Of a stretch of 64,000 nucleotides of DNA, positions 52,130-60,834 are shown in pieces. The stretch comes from Bacillus mobilis. GTDB taxonomy: Bacteria; Bacillota; Bacilli; Bacillales; Bacillaceae_G. Within the stretch, counting starts at the first letter, position 1, and every line of letters starts with the position of its first letter. The notes beneath the pieces were generated by a model. That model made no database searches. It was given only the letters and a program-made list of their open reading frames with translations, and was not told where the DNA came from. Both the position numbers and the translations under genes were made by a program. The DNA is taken from positions 1 through 64,000 of the forward strand of contig NZ_MACF01000103.1 of the NCBI RefSeq assembly GCF_001884045.1, in the 5' to 3' direction.

Positions 52130-53332
52130 TTATCCAGCAGCTTTTTCTCTGTTTTTATTGCCATGCTTTTGCTTTCTTATACTTGTGATGTAAATGAACA
52201 GGAAAGCAATAAGTAATAGAGAGGAATAGCGATATACAGTTGCGTAGTTTGTAAAATGTGCAATGAATCCAAATATAATTGCGCCAGCACCAATTCCAAG
52301 GTCAAATGCTGAGAAGAATGTAGCTGTTGCGACTCCTCGTCGGTGCGGTGCTACTCGGTCAATCATCCATGCTTGTAGTGCTGGTTGAATCGCTCCAAAT
52401 CCACTTCCGTAGCATGCTGCTGCGATAATTAAACTCGGAATGGTAGTTGTATACGACAATAAAATAATACCTGCAAACGTAATAATAACTCCTGGAATAA
52501 TAACGAACGAATGACCTTTCGCATCGTATAATTTTCCAGAAAACGGACGAGTGACAGCGATTGCAAGTGCATTAAATAAGAAGAAGAGGCTTATATCAGC
52601 AATACCGACTTCCGTAGCAAATAATGTAATAAAGCTCCCGATTCCGCCGTACATTAATGTAATACATAATATTAATAATGAAGGAAGTAAAGCTTTGCGC
52701 TCAATAAATCCGTCGAGAAAAGTACCAGATGTTTGCTGTGGTGGTTGCGGCGATTTTTTGATTTGAAGTAGTTTCGTTAATATTAATGAAACAATTGTAC
52801 AGGAAAGTGCACATAAAAAAAGAATCGTGAAGTTATATGTTTGCATCAGCCAAAGTCCGATAAGTGGACCGAGCGCCATTGCAATCGTTCCAGAAAGGCC
52901 GAAATATCCCATACCTTCACCGCGGCGAGCTTGCGGAATTAAATCTGAAACGACAGTTCCATATGTAGTCGTTGTAATACCAAACCCAGCTCCGTGTAAA
53001 ATTCGAACGGCAAGCAATAGGAAGATAGTTGAAGCGAAAAGATAACTGCCCATAGCGAGTAAACAAATAGCAGTACCAATCATTAAAATGATTTTTTTGC
53101 TGAACTTTTGCAATGCATTTCCAGTTAGCGGTCTAACAAAAAGTGCTGCAACGGTAAACATACCGACAACAAATCCAATATTGGAACTTGTGCCACCAAT
53201 TTCTTTCACATAAACAGGTAAAGTAGGAATTAACATTTGAAACCCTAAAAACATACATAAGTTTGCTAGAATTAGCGCAACAAACTCTTTCGTCCATAAC
53301 GGTTCTCGTTTTACGAGTATTGCCTCTCCCAT
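52130..53332 (-). CDS. MFS transporter (drug or sugar efflux type)
   Basis: This 400-aa protein has 12 predicted helices, with the MFS loop motif GNALQKFSKKIILMIG between helices 2 and 3 and motif-C-like GLSGTIAMALGPLIGLWL in helix 5. Family features fit a YfcJ/YwoG-like exporter. The substrate is unknown. GGGGATG precedes the start. Confidence 0.86.
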   Translation of the reverse strand: MGEAILVKREPLWTKEFVALILANLCMFLGFQMLIPTLPVYVKEIGGTSSNIGFVVGMFTVAALFVRPLTGNALQKFSKKIILMIGTAICLLAMGSYLFASTIFLLLAVRILHGAGFGITTTTYGTVVSDLIPQARRGEGMGYFGLSGTIAMALGPLIGLWLMQTYNFTILFLCALSCTIVSLILTKLLQIKKSPQPPQQTSGTFLDGFIERKALLPSLLILCITLMYGGIGSFITLFATEVGIADISLFFLFNALAIAVTRPFSGKLYDAKGHSFVIIPGVIITFAGIILLSYTTTIPSLIIAAACYGSGFGAIQPALQAWMIDRVAPHRRGVATATFFSAFDLGIGAGAIIFGFIAHFTNYATVYRYSSLLLIAFLFIYITSIRKQKHGNKNREKAAG

Positions 53333-53370
53333 ATATTCATCCCCTATATAAAATTATCTCTGTTCTTTCG

Positions 53371-53400
53371 AGTATATGTATTGGTCAATGTAACAGTCAA
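53371..53400 (-). promoter_or_regulatory. Promoter of the second MFS gene
   Basis: On the minus strand TTGACT and TATACT are spaced by 18 bases, about 40 bases before the start codon. The remaining intergenic sequence up to 53651 shows only a TTTACA near 53620 and no clear promoter for mupG. Confidence 0.6.
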
Positions 53401-53651
53401 GGAAGGTGCCTTGAAAACGTATAACAATTTTTAAGGTGAAAAAACTGACAAATTTGTGTAAAAGCTACACAACTATGAAAAAAAGATGTAAAGTATAGAT
53501 GTATAGACTTGTAGTTGTTATGAATGATAGAAATTGTTTTTTCTTTAAAGAAAGCGGATTCAAAAAGTAGTGAATGAGAAGGGGATATATACTTTTTCAC
53601 TACATATATTTGAAAAGGTTTACAAAACAATGAAGAAAGAGGCGTGTACAT

Positions 53652-54740
53652 ATGAGACGATTAGGTATTTCTATTTATCCAGAACATTCAACAGTAGAGA
53701 AAGATAAGGAATATTTAACATTAGCAAGTAAATACGGATTTAATCGTGTATTCACATGCTTATTGTCTGTAGATGGAGAAAAAGAGAAAATTATAGAAGA
53801 GTTTAAAGAAACGATCTCCCATGCAAATGCATTAGGGTTTCAAGTATTAGTTGATATTAGTCCATCTGTCTTTACACAATTAGGTATTTCATATAATGAT
53901 TTATCGTTCTTCCATGAGTTAGGGGCGTACGGCATTCGTTTAGATGTCGGTTTCTCTGGGTTAGAAGAATCGATTATGACTTACAATCCATACGGCTTAA
54001 AAATTGAAATTAATATGAGTAACGGTACGAAATATGTAGATAACATTATGAGTCATAGACCAAATCGTGAAAATTTAATTGGTTGCCATAATTTTTATCC
54101 ACATCGTTATTCAGGATTATCATACGATCATTTCATTAAATGCTCGAAACAATTTAAAGATTACGGTATGAGAACAGCTGCCTTTATTTCATCATTTGAT
54201 GCAACATACGGACCTTGGCCAGTAACAGAAGGATTATGTACGTTAGAGCAGCATCGTGAATTACCGATGACAACACAGGCGAAGCATTTATTTGCGACAG
54301 AATTAATTGATGATGTTATTATTGCAAACGCGTATGCGTCAGAAGAAGAATTACAAGCACTAGGTGCATTAAATAAAGAGAAACAAACATTTGATGTAGG
54401 GTTATATGATACAACAACAGAATTAGAAAAAATTATCGTATTAGATGAGCCTCATTTTTACCGCGGAGATGTATCTGAATATATGATTCGCTCGACACAA
54501 AGTCGTGTGAAATATAAGAAAGAAGAGTTCAAACCGCATAATACACGTGAAATTAAACGCGGTGATCTTTTAATTGATAATGAACAGTATGGTCAATATA
54601 AAGGTGAATTGCAAATTGCTTTAAAAGATATGGTAAATACAGGAAAAACAAATGTAGTTGGCCGAATTGTGGAAGAAGAAATTTTCTTATTAGATTATTT
54701 ACAAGCATGGGATAAATTCGGGTTTACATTAAAGAAATAG
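53652..54740 (+). CDS. mupG: 6-phospho-N-acetylmuramidase MupG-like (DUF871), copy 1
   Basis: This 362-aa protein belongs to the DUF871/MupG family: a TIM barrel starting LGISIYPEHST, with RVFTCLLSVDGEKE, GIRLDVGFSG, LIGCHNFYPHRYSGL and a C-terminal domain (FYRGDVSEYMIRST). S. aureus MupG cleaves MurNAc-6P-GlcNAc inside the cell. It has its own terminator, and a full paralogue follows the PTS genes at 59133. The start is at an ATG with AAGAAAGAGG upstream. Confidence 0.9.
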   Translation: MRRLGISIYPEHSTVEKDKEYLTLASKYGFNRVFTCLLSVDGEKEKIIEEFKETISHANALGFQVLVDISPSVFTQLGISYNDLSFFHELGAYGIRLDVGFSGLEESIMTYNPYGLKIEINMSNGTKYVDNIMSHRPNRENLIGCHNFYPHRYSGLSYDHFIKCSKQFKDYGMRTAAFISSFDATYGPWPVTEGLCTLEQHRELPMTTQAKHLFATELIDDVIIANAYASEEELQALGALNKEKQTFDVGLYDTTTELEKIIVLDEPHFYRGDVSEYMIRSTQSRVKYKKEEFKPHNTREIKRGDLLIDNEQYGQYKGELQIALKDMVNTGKTNVVGRIVEEEIFLLDYLQAWDKFGFTLKK

Positions 54741-54745
54741 ATTAA

Positions 54746-54791
54746 ATAAAAAAGGAAAAAACTACTGACTTCAGCAGCTTTTTCCTTTTTA
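54746..54791 (+). terminator. Terminator after the first mupG
   Basis: AAAGGAAAAA pairs with TTTTTCCTTT around CTGACTTCAG, with a T-run. Confidence 0.8.
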
Positions 54792-54816
54792 TATATAAAT
54801 TGTGAGAGGAAGAACT

Positions 54817-56757
54817 ATGACAAAGGTGCATCAGCGATTAGTTTCTATTTTAGAGGAGTTTTTAGAAGAGAAATCGATGTTAAATCGAGCTTTTTTAGCG
54901 AGCCGTTTACATGTATCAACGAAGACGATTCAAAAAGATATAAAATTATTAAATGATATATTGGAAGAAAACGGGGCGAAAATTGAATCGCAAAGAGGGA
55001 CTGGATACGAACTAGAAATTATACAAATGAAGAAGTTTGAAGAGTTTTGCGTGGGTCTATTTCAAAAACAGGCGGAAAAGATCCCAACTTCTTATGAAGA
55101 AAGGATAGCGTACATTCTGCAACGTATTTTAACGACAGAGGGATATGTGAAGCTTTCACAGTTGGCAGAGGAAATTTATGTGAGTAAATCGACTGTAAAT
55201 TTAATTATGAAAGATGTTACAGATATATGTGGGCGTTATCAATTACAAATTGAAAAGAGACCGTATTATGGTATACGTATTGTGGGAGAGGAGTTTCATA
55301 TTCGTTCTTGTTTATCACAATATGGTTTACCGCGTTATGACCATACTCCGTTTCATGAGCAATTTGATCAGAGTGATACATATGTATCGTTACCTCATAT
55401 ACCGCTTATCCGTTCGGTTATATTAAAGTATATCGAGGGAGGGACGATATATTTATCAGATATAGAAATTGATAATTTAGTCATTCATATTGCAATCGCA
55501 TTAAAGCGTTGTGAAGATCGACATTATATGAAAGGGCTAAATAAACAGCAAGCTGAGCTTATCATAAAGAAAGAATATACAATTGCGAAAGAGATTTTAG
55601 GAGATTTAGAGAAAGCGTTACATCTTTCATTTCCAGAAGAAGAAGTTTTATATGTGACGATGCACTTATTAAGTACTGCTGTCACAGCGAGAGATCGTTA
55701 TGAAAATGTGGAAGAATTATTAGGGAAAGATTTATATGCATTCATGCAACATATTCTTTTTAAAGTAGCGGAAGAACGGAATCTTATTTTTTATTATGAT
55801 GAAGAATTATTATTTGGATTTGGTGTTCATTTAAAAACGTTATTAAATCGTTTGAAGTATAAGTTAAATACGAGAAATCCTCTTTTGGCAGAAGTGAAAA
55901 AGAATTATCCGTATGCTTTTGAAATTGCGGTTCTCGTTGGAGATATAATTGGTGAATATACAGGAGAATCGATTCCGGAAAGTGAAATTGGTTATATTGC
56001 GATTCACTTCGGCGGAGCGATGAGCCGTTTACAGGAAGAGAATCAAAAGAAAAGATGTTTATTAGTTTGTGCGACTGGTCAAGGAAGCGCCCAGCTATTG
56101 AAATATAAAATTCTATCACAGTTCCGAGATAAATTAGAGATTGTGGGAATTACAGGCTATTATCAATTGAAAGTGGAAGACCTTTATAAAGATAAAATAG
56201 ATTGTATTATTAGTACGATTCATATACCGAGTGGTTTGCCTGTTCCAGTTATAAAAGTGAACTCAATATTTGATGATAAAGAGATTAAATCGATTGGTCA
56301 GCAGTTGTTTACGCATGTGAATACTAGTGTGCAGCAGTATATAAAGGAAGATTTAATCTTTTTAAATCATAGCGCTTCTACGAAAGAAGAGGCTATCCAA
56401 TTTTTATGTGAGAAAGCTGCTGAGAAAAACTATGTACCAGAAAACTTTTATGATTCTGTTATAGAAAGAGAGAATACATCTCCTACAGCAGTTGGAAATT
56501 TAGTTGCGATTCCTCATCCGATGCAGTTATTAAGTGAGAAAACATTTTTGATGTTTTGTACCCTTGATAAAGCGGTTGACTGGGGAGATAAGAAAGTACA
56601 AGTTATTATTTTATTTAGTGTAAAGCGTAATAATAATGAAGATTTACAAAAGCTGTATGATTTTTTATATGATGTTATGTCTAGTCAAAATACGATAGAG
56701 AAATTAGCTCAGGCTAAAGTGATTGAAGATTTTCAAGAGATATTATTATCGTTATAA
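54817..56757 (+). CDS. PRD-containing transcriptional activator/antiterminator (BglG/MtlR type)
   Basis: This 646-aa regulator has two N-terminal winged HTH units (about 1-70 and 85-165; ASRLHVSTKTIQKDIKLLN and YVSKSTVNLIMKDV), PRD modules (about 180-390, regulatory His in VIHIAIALKR and VTMHLLSTA), an EIIB-like domain (CATGQGSAQLLKYK, Cys about 418) and an EIIA-like domain (AIPHP, His about 568). PTS phosphorylation at these sites controls it. It probably activates the PTS and mupG genes around it. The start at 54817 follows AGAGGAAG. Confidence 0.92.
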   Translation: MTKVHQRLVSILEEFLEEKSMLNRAFLASRLHVSTKTIQKDIKLLNDILEENGAKIESQRGTGYELEIIQMKKFEEFCVGLFQKQAEKIPTSYEERIAYILQRILTTEGYVKLSQLAEEIYVSKSTVNLIMKDVTDICGRYQLQIEKRPYYGIRIVGEEFHIRSCLSQYGLPRYDHTPFHEQFDQSDTYVSLPHIPLIRSVILKYIEGGTIYLSDIEIDNLVIHIAIALKRCEDRHYMKGLNKQQAELIIKKEYTIAKEILGDLEKALHLSFPEEEVLYVTMHLLSTAVTARDRYENVEELLGKDLYAFMQHILFKVAEERNLIFYYDEELLFGFGVHLKTLLNRLKYKLNTRNPLLAEVKKNYPYAFEIAVLVGDIIGEYTGESIPESEIGYIAIHFGGAMSRLQEENQKKRCLLVCATGQGSAQLLKYKILSQFRDKLEIVGITGYYQLKVEDLYKDKIDCIISTIHIPSGLPVPVIKVNSIFDDKEIKSIGQQLFTHVNTSVQQYIKEDLIFLNHSASTKEEAIQFLCEKAAEKNYVPENFYDSVIERENTSPTAVGNLVAIPHPMQLLSEKTFLMFCTLDKAVDWGDKKVQVIILFSVKRNNNEDLQKLYDFLYDVMSSQNTIEKLAQAKVIEDFQEILLSL

Positions 56758-56766
56758 GAAAAGTAT

Positions 56767-56801
56767 GTAAAAACTTCCGTTACACAACGGAAGTTTTTTA
56801 T
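56767..56801 (+). terminator. Terminator after the PRD regulator
   Basis: AAAACTTCCGT/ACGGAAGTTTT followed by a T-run. Confidence 0.9.
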
Positions 56802-56807
56802 GTTTAA

Positions 56808-56822
56808 TTGTATGCGTTTTCA
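56808..56822 (+). promoter_or_regulatory. Putative CcpA cre site before the PTS operon
   Basis: TTGTATGCGTTTTCA matches WTGNAANCGNWWNCW at 14 of 15 positions. It lies about 45 bases before the EIIA start, so glucose repression of the PTS operon is likely. Confidence 0.6.
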
Positions 56823-56868
56823 TAATAAGATAGCAATATAGAAAAAAGATAGCTTGGGGGAATTTAAA

Positions 56869-57189
56869 ATGACTGATATGCAAACTCCATTTGCGTTAAT
56901 TTTACATGGTGGCAACGCGAGAAGCGCGTCACTGGAAGCAATTGCTTTTGCAAGACAAGGAGATTTTGAGAATGCGAGTGAAAAGATGACACTTGCTAGT
57001 GAAGAAATTTCAGCAGCTCATCGTATTCAAACAGACTTAATTCAAGAAGAGGCAAGAGGAAATCATGCAGAAATCAGTTTACTGTTAGTGCATGCACAAG
57101 ATCATTTAATGAATGCAATTACAGTGAAAGAACTTGCTGAAGAATTTATCACTCTTCATAAACGAGTAGAAGAGAAAGTGACAGTATAA
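56869..57189 (+). CDS. PTS EIIA component, lactose/cellobiose family
   Basis: This 106-aa three-helix protein has the Lac-EIIA pattern (HGGNARSASLEAIAFARQGDFENA and VHAQDHLMNAI, with the phosphorylated His in VHAQDH, about residue 78). It passes phosphate from HPr to EIIB. ATG 56869 has GGGGG upstream; the EIIB gene starts one base after its stop. Confidence 0.93.
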   Translation: MTDMQTPFALILHGGNARSASLEAIAFARQGDFENASEKMTLASEEISAAHRIQTDLIQEEARGNHAEISLLLVHAQDHLMNAITVKELAEEFITLHKRVEEKVTV

Positions 57190-57190
57190 G

Positions 57191-57496
57191 ATGTACATTT
57201 TATTATGTTGTGCAGCAGGCATGTCAACGAGTATGGTTGTAAGAAAAATGCAGGAAGAGGCAAAGAAACAAGGGAAGGATTATAAAATTAAAGCAGTTGA
57301 TTCAGAACTTGTGAAACTGGAGATAAAAAATGCTGATGTAGTTTTAATCGGACCACAGGTGAAGTATTTGTTTCCAGCTGTACAGTTTCTTGCGAACTCA
57401 TACGATATACCGGTTGCAATTATAGAGCAACGAGATTATGGCATGTGTGACGGTTTAAAAGTATTGAAACAAGCAGAACAATTAGTTTTAGCATAA
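57191..57496 (+). CDS. PTS EIIB component, lactose/cellobiose family
   Basis: This 101-aa protein has the phospho-Cys loop LLCCAAGMSTSMVV (Cys about 7) and the LIGPQVKYLFPAV segment typical of cellobiose-type EIIB. It phosphorylates the incoming sugar. Confidence 0.94.
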   Translation: MYILLCCAAGMSTSMVVRKMQEEAKKQGKDYKIKAVDSELVKLEIKNADVVLIGPQVKYLFPAVQFLANSYDIPVAIIEQRDYGMCDGLKVLKQAEQLVLA

Positions 57497-57578
57497 TGAT
57501 ATTTTTTTAAATATAAACATTATAATGTTATAACTTTATTTCATTCTTTCGTAGTAAAGAGAAAGAGGAGGGGTATTG

Positions 57579-58889
57579 ATGAATGGTTTTATGAGTTTTA
57601 TGGAACAAAAGATTATGCCAACAACGCAAAAGATTGCAGGACAACGACATTTATTAGCAATTCGAAACGGGGTTATTTCTACATTGCCGTTAACGATTGT
57701 CGGATCATTTTTCGTTATCTTTTTAAATTTACCAATTGATGCATATATGGAATGGATTGCACCGTTTCGCCATATTTTAGATATTCCATTCCGATTTACA
57801 GTAGGTTTAATGGCGTTATACGCAGCGTTTGGGGTAGGAGCTTCACTCGCGAACTTTTATCAACTCAATCAGTTAAGTGCAGGTTTGTTATCTGTACTCG
57901 CCTTTTTACTAGCATCAGTTGAACCAATTCAAATTACGAAAGCTGTACCAGGTGTTATTGATGCAGGTAGATACATTTCAGTAGGAACATTAAGTGCAAC
58001 ATCTTTATTCGGAGCAATTGTTACAGCATTAATTGCAGTAGAAATTTATCATTTTATGATTAAGCATAATATCTCGATTAAATTACCAGATAGTGTACCA
58101 CCAGCAGTTTCAAATTCGTTTGCAGCATTAATTCCAACTTTAGTCGTTATTCTTTTATTCTGGGGTATTCGTTACGGTTTAAAATTTGATGTAAATACAA
58201 CAATCACATATTTAATCGCACCACTAAAATCAGTATTAGTAGGAAATAATTTATTTGGCGGTTTATTAACAGTATTCTTAATCGTGTTCTTCTGGTCATT
58301 CGGTATACATGGCCCAGCGATTTTAGGACCAATCATTCGTCCGATGTGGGATTCAGCAATTCTTGAAAATATGGAAGTATTCACAGCTACAGGAAATGCA
58401 CATCAATTACCAAACTTATTTACAGAGCAATTTATTCAATGGTTCGTATGGATTGGTGGATCAGGCTCAACGTTAGCTTTAGTTATTATGTTTATGTTCT
58501 CTAAATCTAAGTTCCTAAAAGAGCTAGGTAGATTATCATTCGTACCAGGCTTATTCAATATTAACGAACCGATTATTTTCGGGGCACCAATTGTAATGAA
58601 CCCAATTTTAATTATTCCATTCGTTATTACACCGTTAGTGACAACGACAGTATCATATTTCGCAGTTGTTTCAGGTGTGATTCCGATGATGATGGCGAAA
58701 TTGCCATTTACGATGTTAGCACCAATTGCAGCGATTATTAGTACGGACTGGACAATCATGGCTGGTGTACTTGTACTTGTTAACTTTGTTATCTCATTCG
58801 TTATTTACTATCCATTCTTCAAAATGTATGAGAAACAACAAGTAGCAGGAGAGGAGAAAGAAAAATGCTCGGAGCAATTATCATCTTAA
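57579..58889 (+). CDS. PTS EIIC permease, lactose/cellobiose family
   Basis: This 436-aa membrane protein has about ten helices, with the family motifs LAIRNGVISTLPLTIVGSFF, FGIHGPAILGPI and FNINEPIIFGAPIVMNPILIIPF (the NEPIIFG motif). It forms the sugar channel. The preferred start is the ATG at 57579, after GAGGAGGGG; a TTG lies one codon before it. Its end overlaps the next small gene by 25 bases. Confidence 0.93.
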   Translation: MNGFMSFMEQKIMPTTQKIAGQRHLLAIRNGVISTLPLTIVGSFFVIFLNLPIDAYMEWIAPFRHILDIPFRFTVGLMALYAAFGVGASLANFYQLNQLSAGLLSVLAFLLASVEPIQITKAVPGVIDAGRYISVGTLSATSLFGAIVTALIAVEIYHFMIKHNISIKLPDSVPPAVSNSFAALIPTLVVILLFWGIRYGLKFDVNTTITYLIAPLKSVLVGNNLFGGLLTVFLIVFFWSFGIHGPAILGPIIRPMWDSAILENMEVFTATGNAHQLPNLFTEQFIQWFVWIGGSGSTLALVIMFMFSKSKFLKELGRLSFVPGLFNINEPIIFGAPIVMNPILIIPFVITPLVTTTVSYFAVVSGVIPMMMAKLPFTMLAPIAAIISTDWTIMAGVLVLVNFVISFVIYYPFFKMYEKQQVAGEEKEKCSEQLSS

Positions 58890-59143
58890 TTACATTCGTA
58901 GCGGGGCAGTGTATTGCACATTATTCAAAATGGGTACAAAGTAAATCTTTATTAGTGTTACTACTCGTATCAATTTTATTTATCGGTAGTTCAATGGGTG
59001 CCTATGTAATGTTAGGGTTACAATCACCGTACGTAATTATTGTACCAACGATTTTATGTGCAACATGTTTATCTGCAAAATATAGATTTACGAGCATGGC
59101 ATTAATACAACGTGTGAAGGAGATGCAAAAGCATGGAGCGTAA
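58865..59143 (+). CDS. Small membrane protein between EIIC and MupG, 92 aa
   Basis: Three hydrophobic segments (about 1-20, 28-50 and 52-72) and a short basic tail. It overlaps both flanking genes and so is translated with them. I know no function; it may assist the EIIC or be a membrane adaptor of this sugar system. Confidence 0.75.
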   Translation: MLGAIIILITFVAGQCIAHYSKWVQSKSLLVLLLVSILFIGSSMGAYVMLGLQSPYVIIVPTILCATCLSAKYRFTSMALIQRVKEMQKHGA

Positions 59144-60218
59144 GTTAGGAATTTCACTTTATCCAGAGCATTCAACGAAAGAAAAAGATATGGCATACAT
59201 TTCGGCAGCGGCACGCCACGGTTTTTCAAGAATATTCACATGTCTATTATCTGTGAATCGTCCGAAAGAAGAAATTGTAGCTGAATTTAAAGAGATTATT
59301 AATCATGCAAAAGATAATAATATGGAAGTTATTTTAGATGTAGCTCCGGCGGTATTCGATCAACTTGGTATTAGCTATAGCGATCTATCATTCTTTGCAG
59401 AGTTAGGTGCAGATGGTATTCGTTTAGATTTAGGTTTTGACGGATTAACAGAAGCAAAAATGACGAATAATCCGTATGGCTTAAAAATTGAACTAAACGT
59501 AAGTAATGATATTGCATATTTAGAAAATATTCTTTCGCATCAGGCGAATAAGCCAGCTTTAATTGGTTGTCATAACTTCTATCCGCAAAAGTTCACTGGT
59601 CTTCCGTATGATTATTTCATTCGCTGTAGTGAACGCTTTAAAAAACACGGTATTCGTACGGCAGCATTTATTACGTCACATGCAGCTGACATTGGCCCAT
59701 GGGATATTAACGACGGATTATGTACGTTAGAACAACATCGTAACTTACCGATTGAAGTACAAGCGAAACACTTATGGGCAACAGGGCTTATTGATGATGT
59801 GATTATCGGAAATGCTTATGCGAGTGAAGGAGAGTTAGAAAAACTAGGAAACTTAAATCGTTACATGTTACAGCTAAAGGTACACTTTGTAGACGAAGCG
59901 ACTGAAGTAGAGAAGAAAGCCACGCTGCAAGAATTACACGTAAGACGCGGCGACATAACAGAATATATGGTACGTTCTACAGAAGTGCGTAAAAAGTACA
60001 AAGACTATGACTTCCCAGTACGCGAAAGTGTATTACAGGAAAGAGGTCAAGTTGTAATTGGTAACAACTCATTCGGAAAGTATAAAGGTGAACTGCAAAT
60101 CATTCTAAAAGAAATGCCGATAGATGAACGTAAAAATATTGTCGGTACAATTGCAGAAGAGGAGTTATTCTTACTAGATTATGTAGGAGCTTGGACACAG
60201 TTTACTTGTGTGGAATAG
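59133..60218 (+). CDS. mupG: 6-phospho-N-acetylmuramidase MupG-like (DUF871), copy 2
   Basis: This 361-aa paralogue of the protein at 53652 has the same segments (LGISLYPEHST, LIGCHNFYPQKFTGLPYD, RRGDITEYMVRST) and roughly 60% similar sequence by eye. It starts inside the preceding small gene with AAGGAG upstream. Its tight coupling to the PTS says its substrate is probably the phosphorylated sugar imported by that PTS. No MurQ etherase or MurNAc-type EIIBC is present in the window. Confidence 0.9.
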   Translation: MERKLGISLYPEHSTKEKDMAYISAAARHGFSRIFTCLLSVNRPKEEIVAEFKEIINHAKDNNMEVILDVAPAVFDQLGISYSDLSFFAELGADGIRLDLGFDGLTEAKMTNNPYGLKIELNVSNDIAYLENILSHQANKPALIGCHNFYPQKFTGLPYDYFIRCSERFKKHGIRTAAFITSHAADIGPWDINDGLCTLEQHRNLPIEVQAKHLWATGLIDDVIIGNAYASEGELEKLGNLNRYMLQLKVHFVDEATEVEKKATLQELHVRRGDITEYMVRSTEVRKKYKDYDFPVRESVLQERGQVVIGNNSFGKYKGELQIILKEMPIDERKNIVGTIAEEELFLLDYVGAWTQFTCVE

Positions 60219-60228
60219 GGAAGGACAG

Positions 60229-60258
60229 GAGAGGGTGCTATGGCATCCTCTTTTTTCT
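60229..60258 (+). terminator. Terminator of the PTS-mupG operon
   Basis: GAGGGTGC/GCATCCTC followed by T6. Confidence 0.9.
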
Positions 60259-60326
60259 GTTGAAATAGTAGTCTAGCGTATATAAAATGCAAAGAGATAG
60301 ATTTAATTTGGACGGGAGAGAAGGAG

Positions 60327-60782
60327 ATGGAAGAGTATATAGATGATTTATTAAGGCGGATGGATGATGAAAAAACAGGTATTCGGCAATGTGCGTATAT
60401 TCGTTCAGCAGCTATTGAGACTTTAGCAGAAATCGGAAGAACAGACTTACAAATAGTTTATATTGATGGTTTAGCTGATAGAAATGTCATAGTGAAATAT
60501 GAGGCTATTCGAGCTATTTATGCATATGGAGATGAAATGGCGATTAAACCAATTTGCGAATGTGTAACGAAAGTTGTTTCTAGAAGACGTAAAAATGAAG
60601 TAGAGCCTACTGACGAATCAGAGATTGTCATTGCCCTGCGTTTTTTACATAAGTTTGTTGGTCGTGAAGAAGTTTTAAAGACATTTGATAAAGTGTACAA
60701 GAAGCGAGGGAATTTGTTTATGTCGGAGAGGAAGTGGCTTCGAGACAACATTGTTTACTTTCAAGAGAAAGAAAGAATGTAA
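60327..60782 (+). CDS. HEAT-repeat-like protein, 151 aa
   Basis: All-helical cytosolic protein. Two helical hairpins fit HEAT units (RSAAIETLAEIGRTDLQIVYIDGLADRNVIVKYEAIRAIYAYGDEMAIKPI). It may serve as a protein-binding scaffold. No partner is evident, and the gene is monocistronic. Confidence 0.75.
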   Translation: MEEYIDDLLRRMDDEKTGIRQCAYIRSAAIETLAEIGRTDLQIVYIDGLADRNVIVKYEAIRAIYAYGDEMAIKPICECVTKVVSRRRKNEVEPTDESEIVIALRFLHKFVGREEVLKTFDKVYKKRGNLFMSERKWLRDNIVYFQEKERM

Positions 60783-60787
60783 GAATC

Positions 60788-60830
60788 ATAAAAAAAGAGT
60801 CAGTCTCATTATTGAGACTGACTCTTTTGC
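60788..60830. terminator. Bidirectional terminator
   Basis: AAAAGAGTCAGTCTCA pairs with TGAGACTGACTCTTTT around a 4-nt loop, serving two converging genes. Confidence 0.95.
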
Positions 60831-60834
60831 GTAA

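Noticed and set aside
53397-53651. 84-aa minus-strand ORF in the gap before mupG
   Set aside because: It has no ribosome site, a Phe/Ser/His-rich product, and it would overlap the MFS promoter and the mupG leader.
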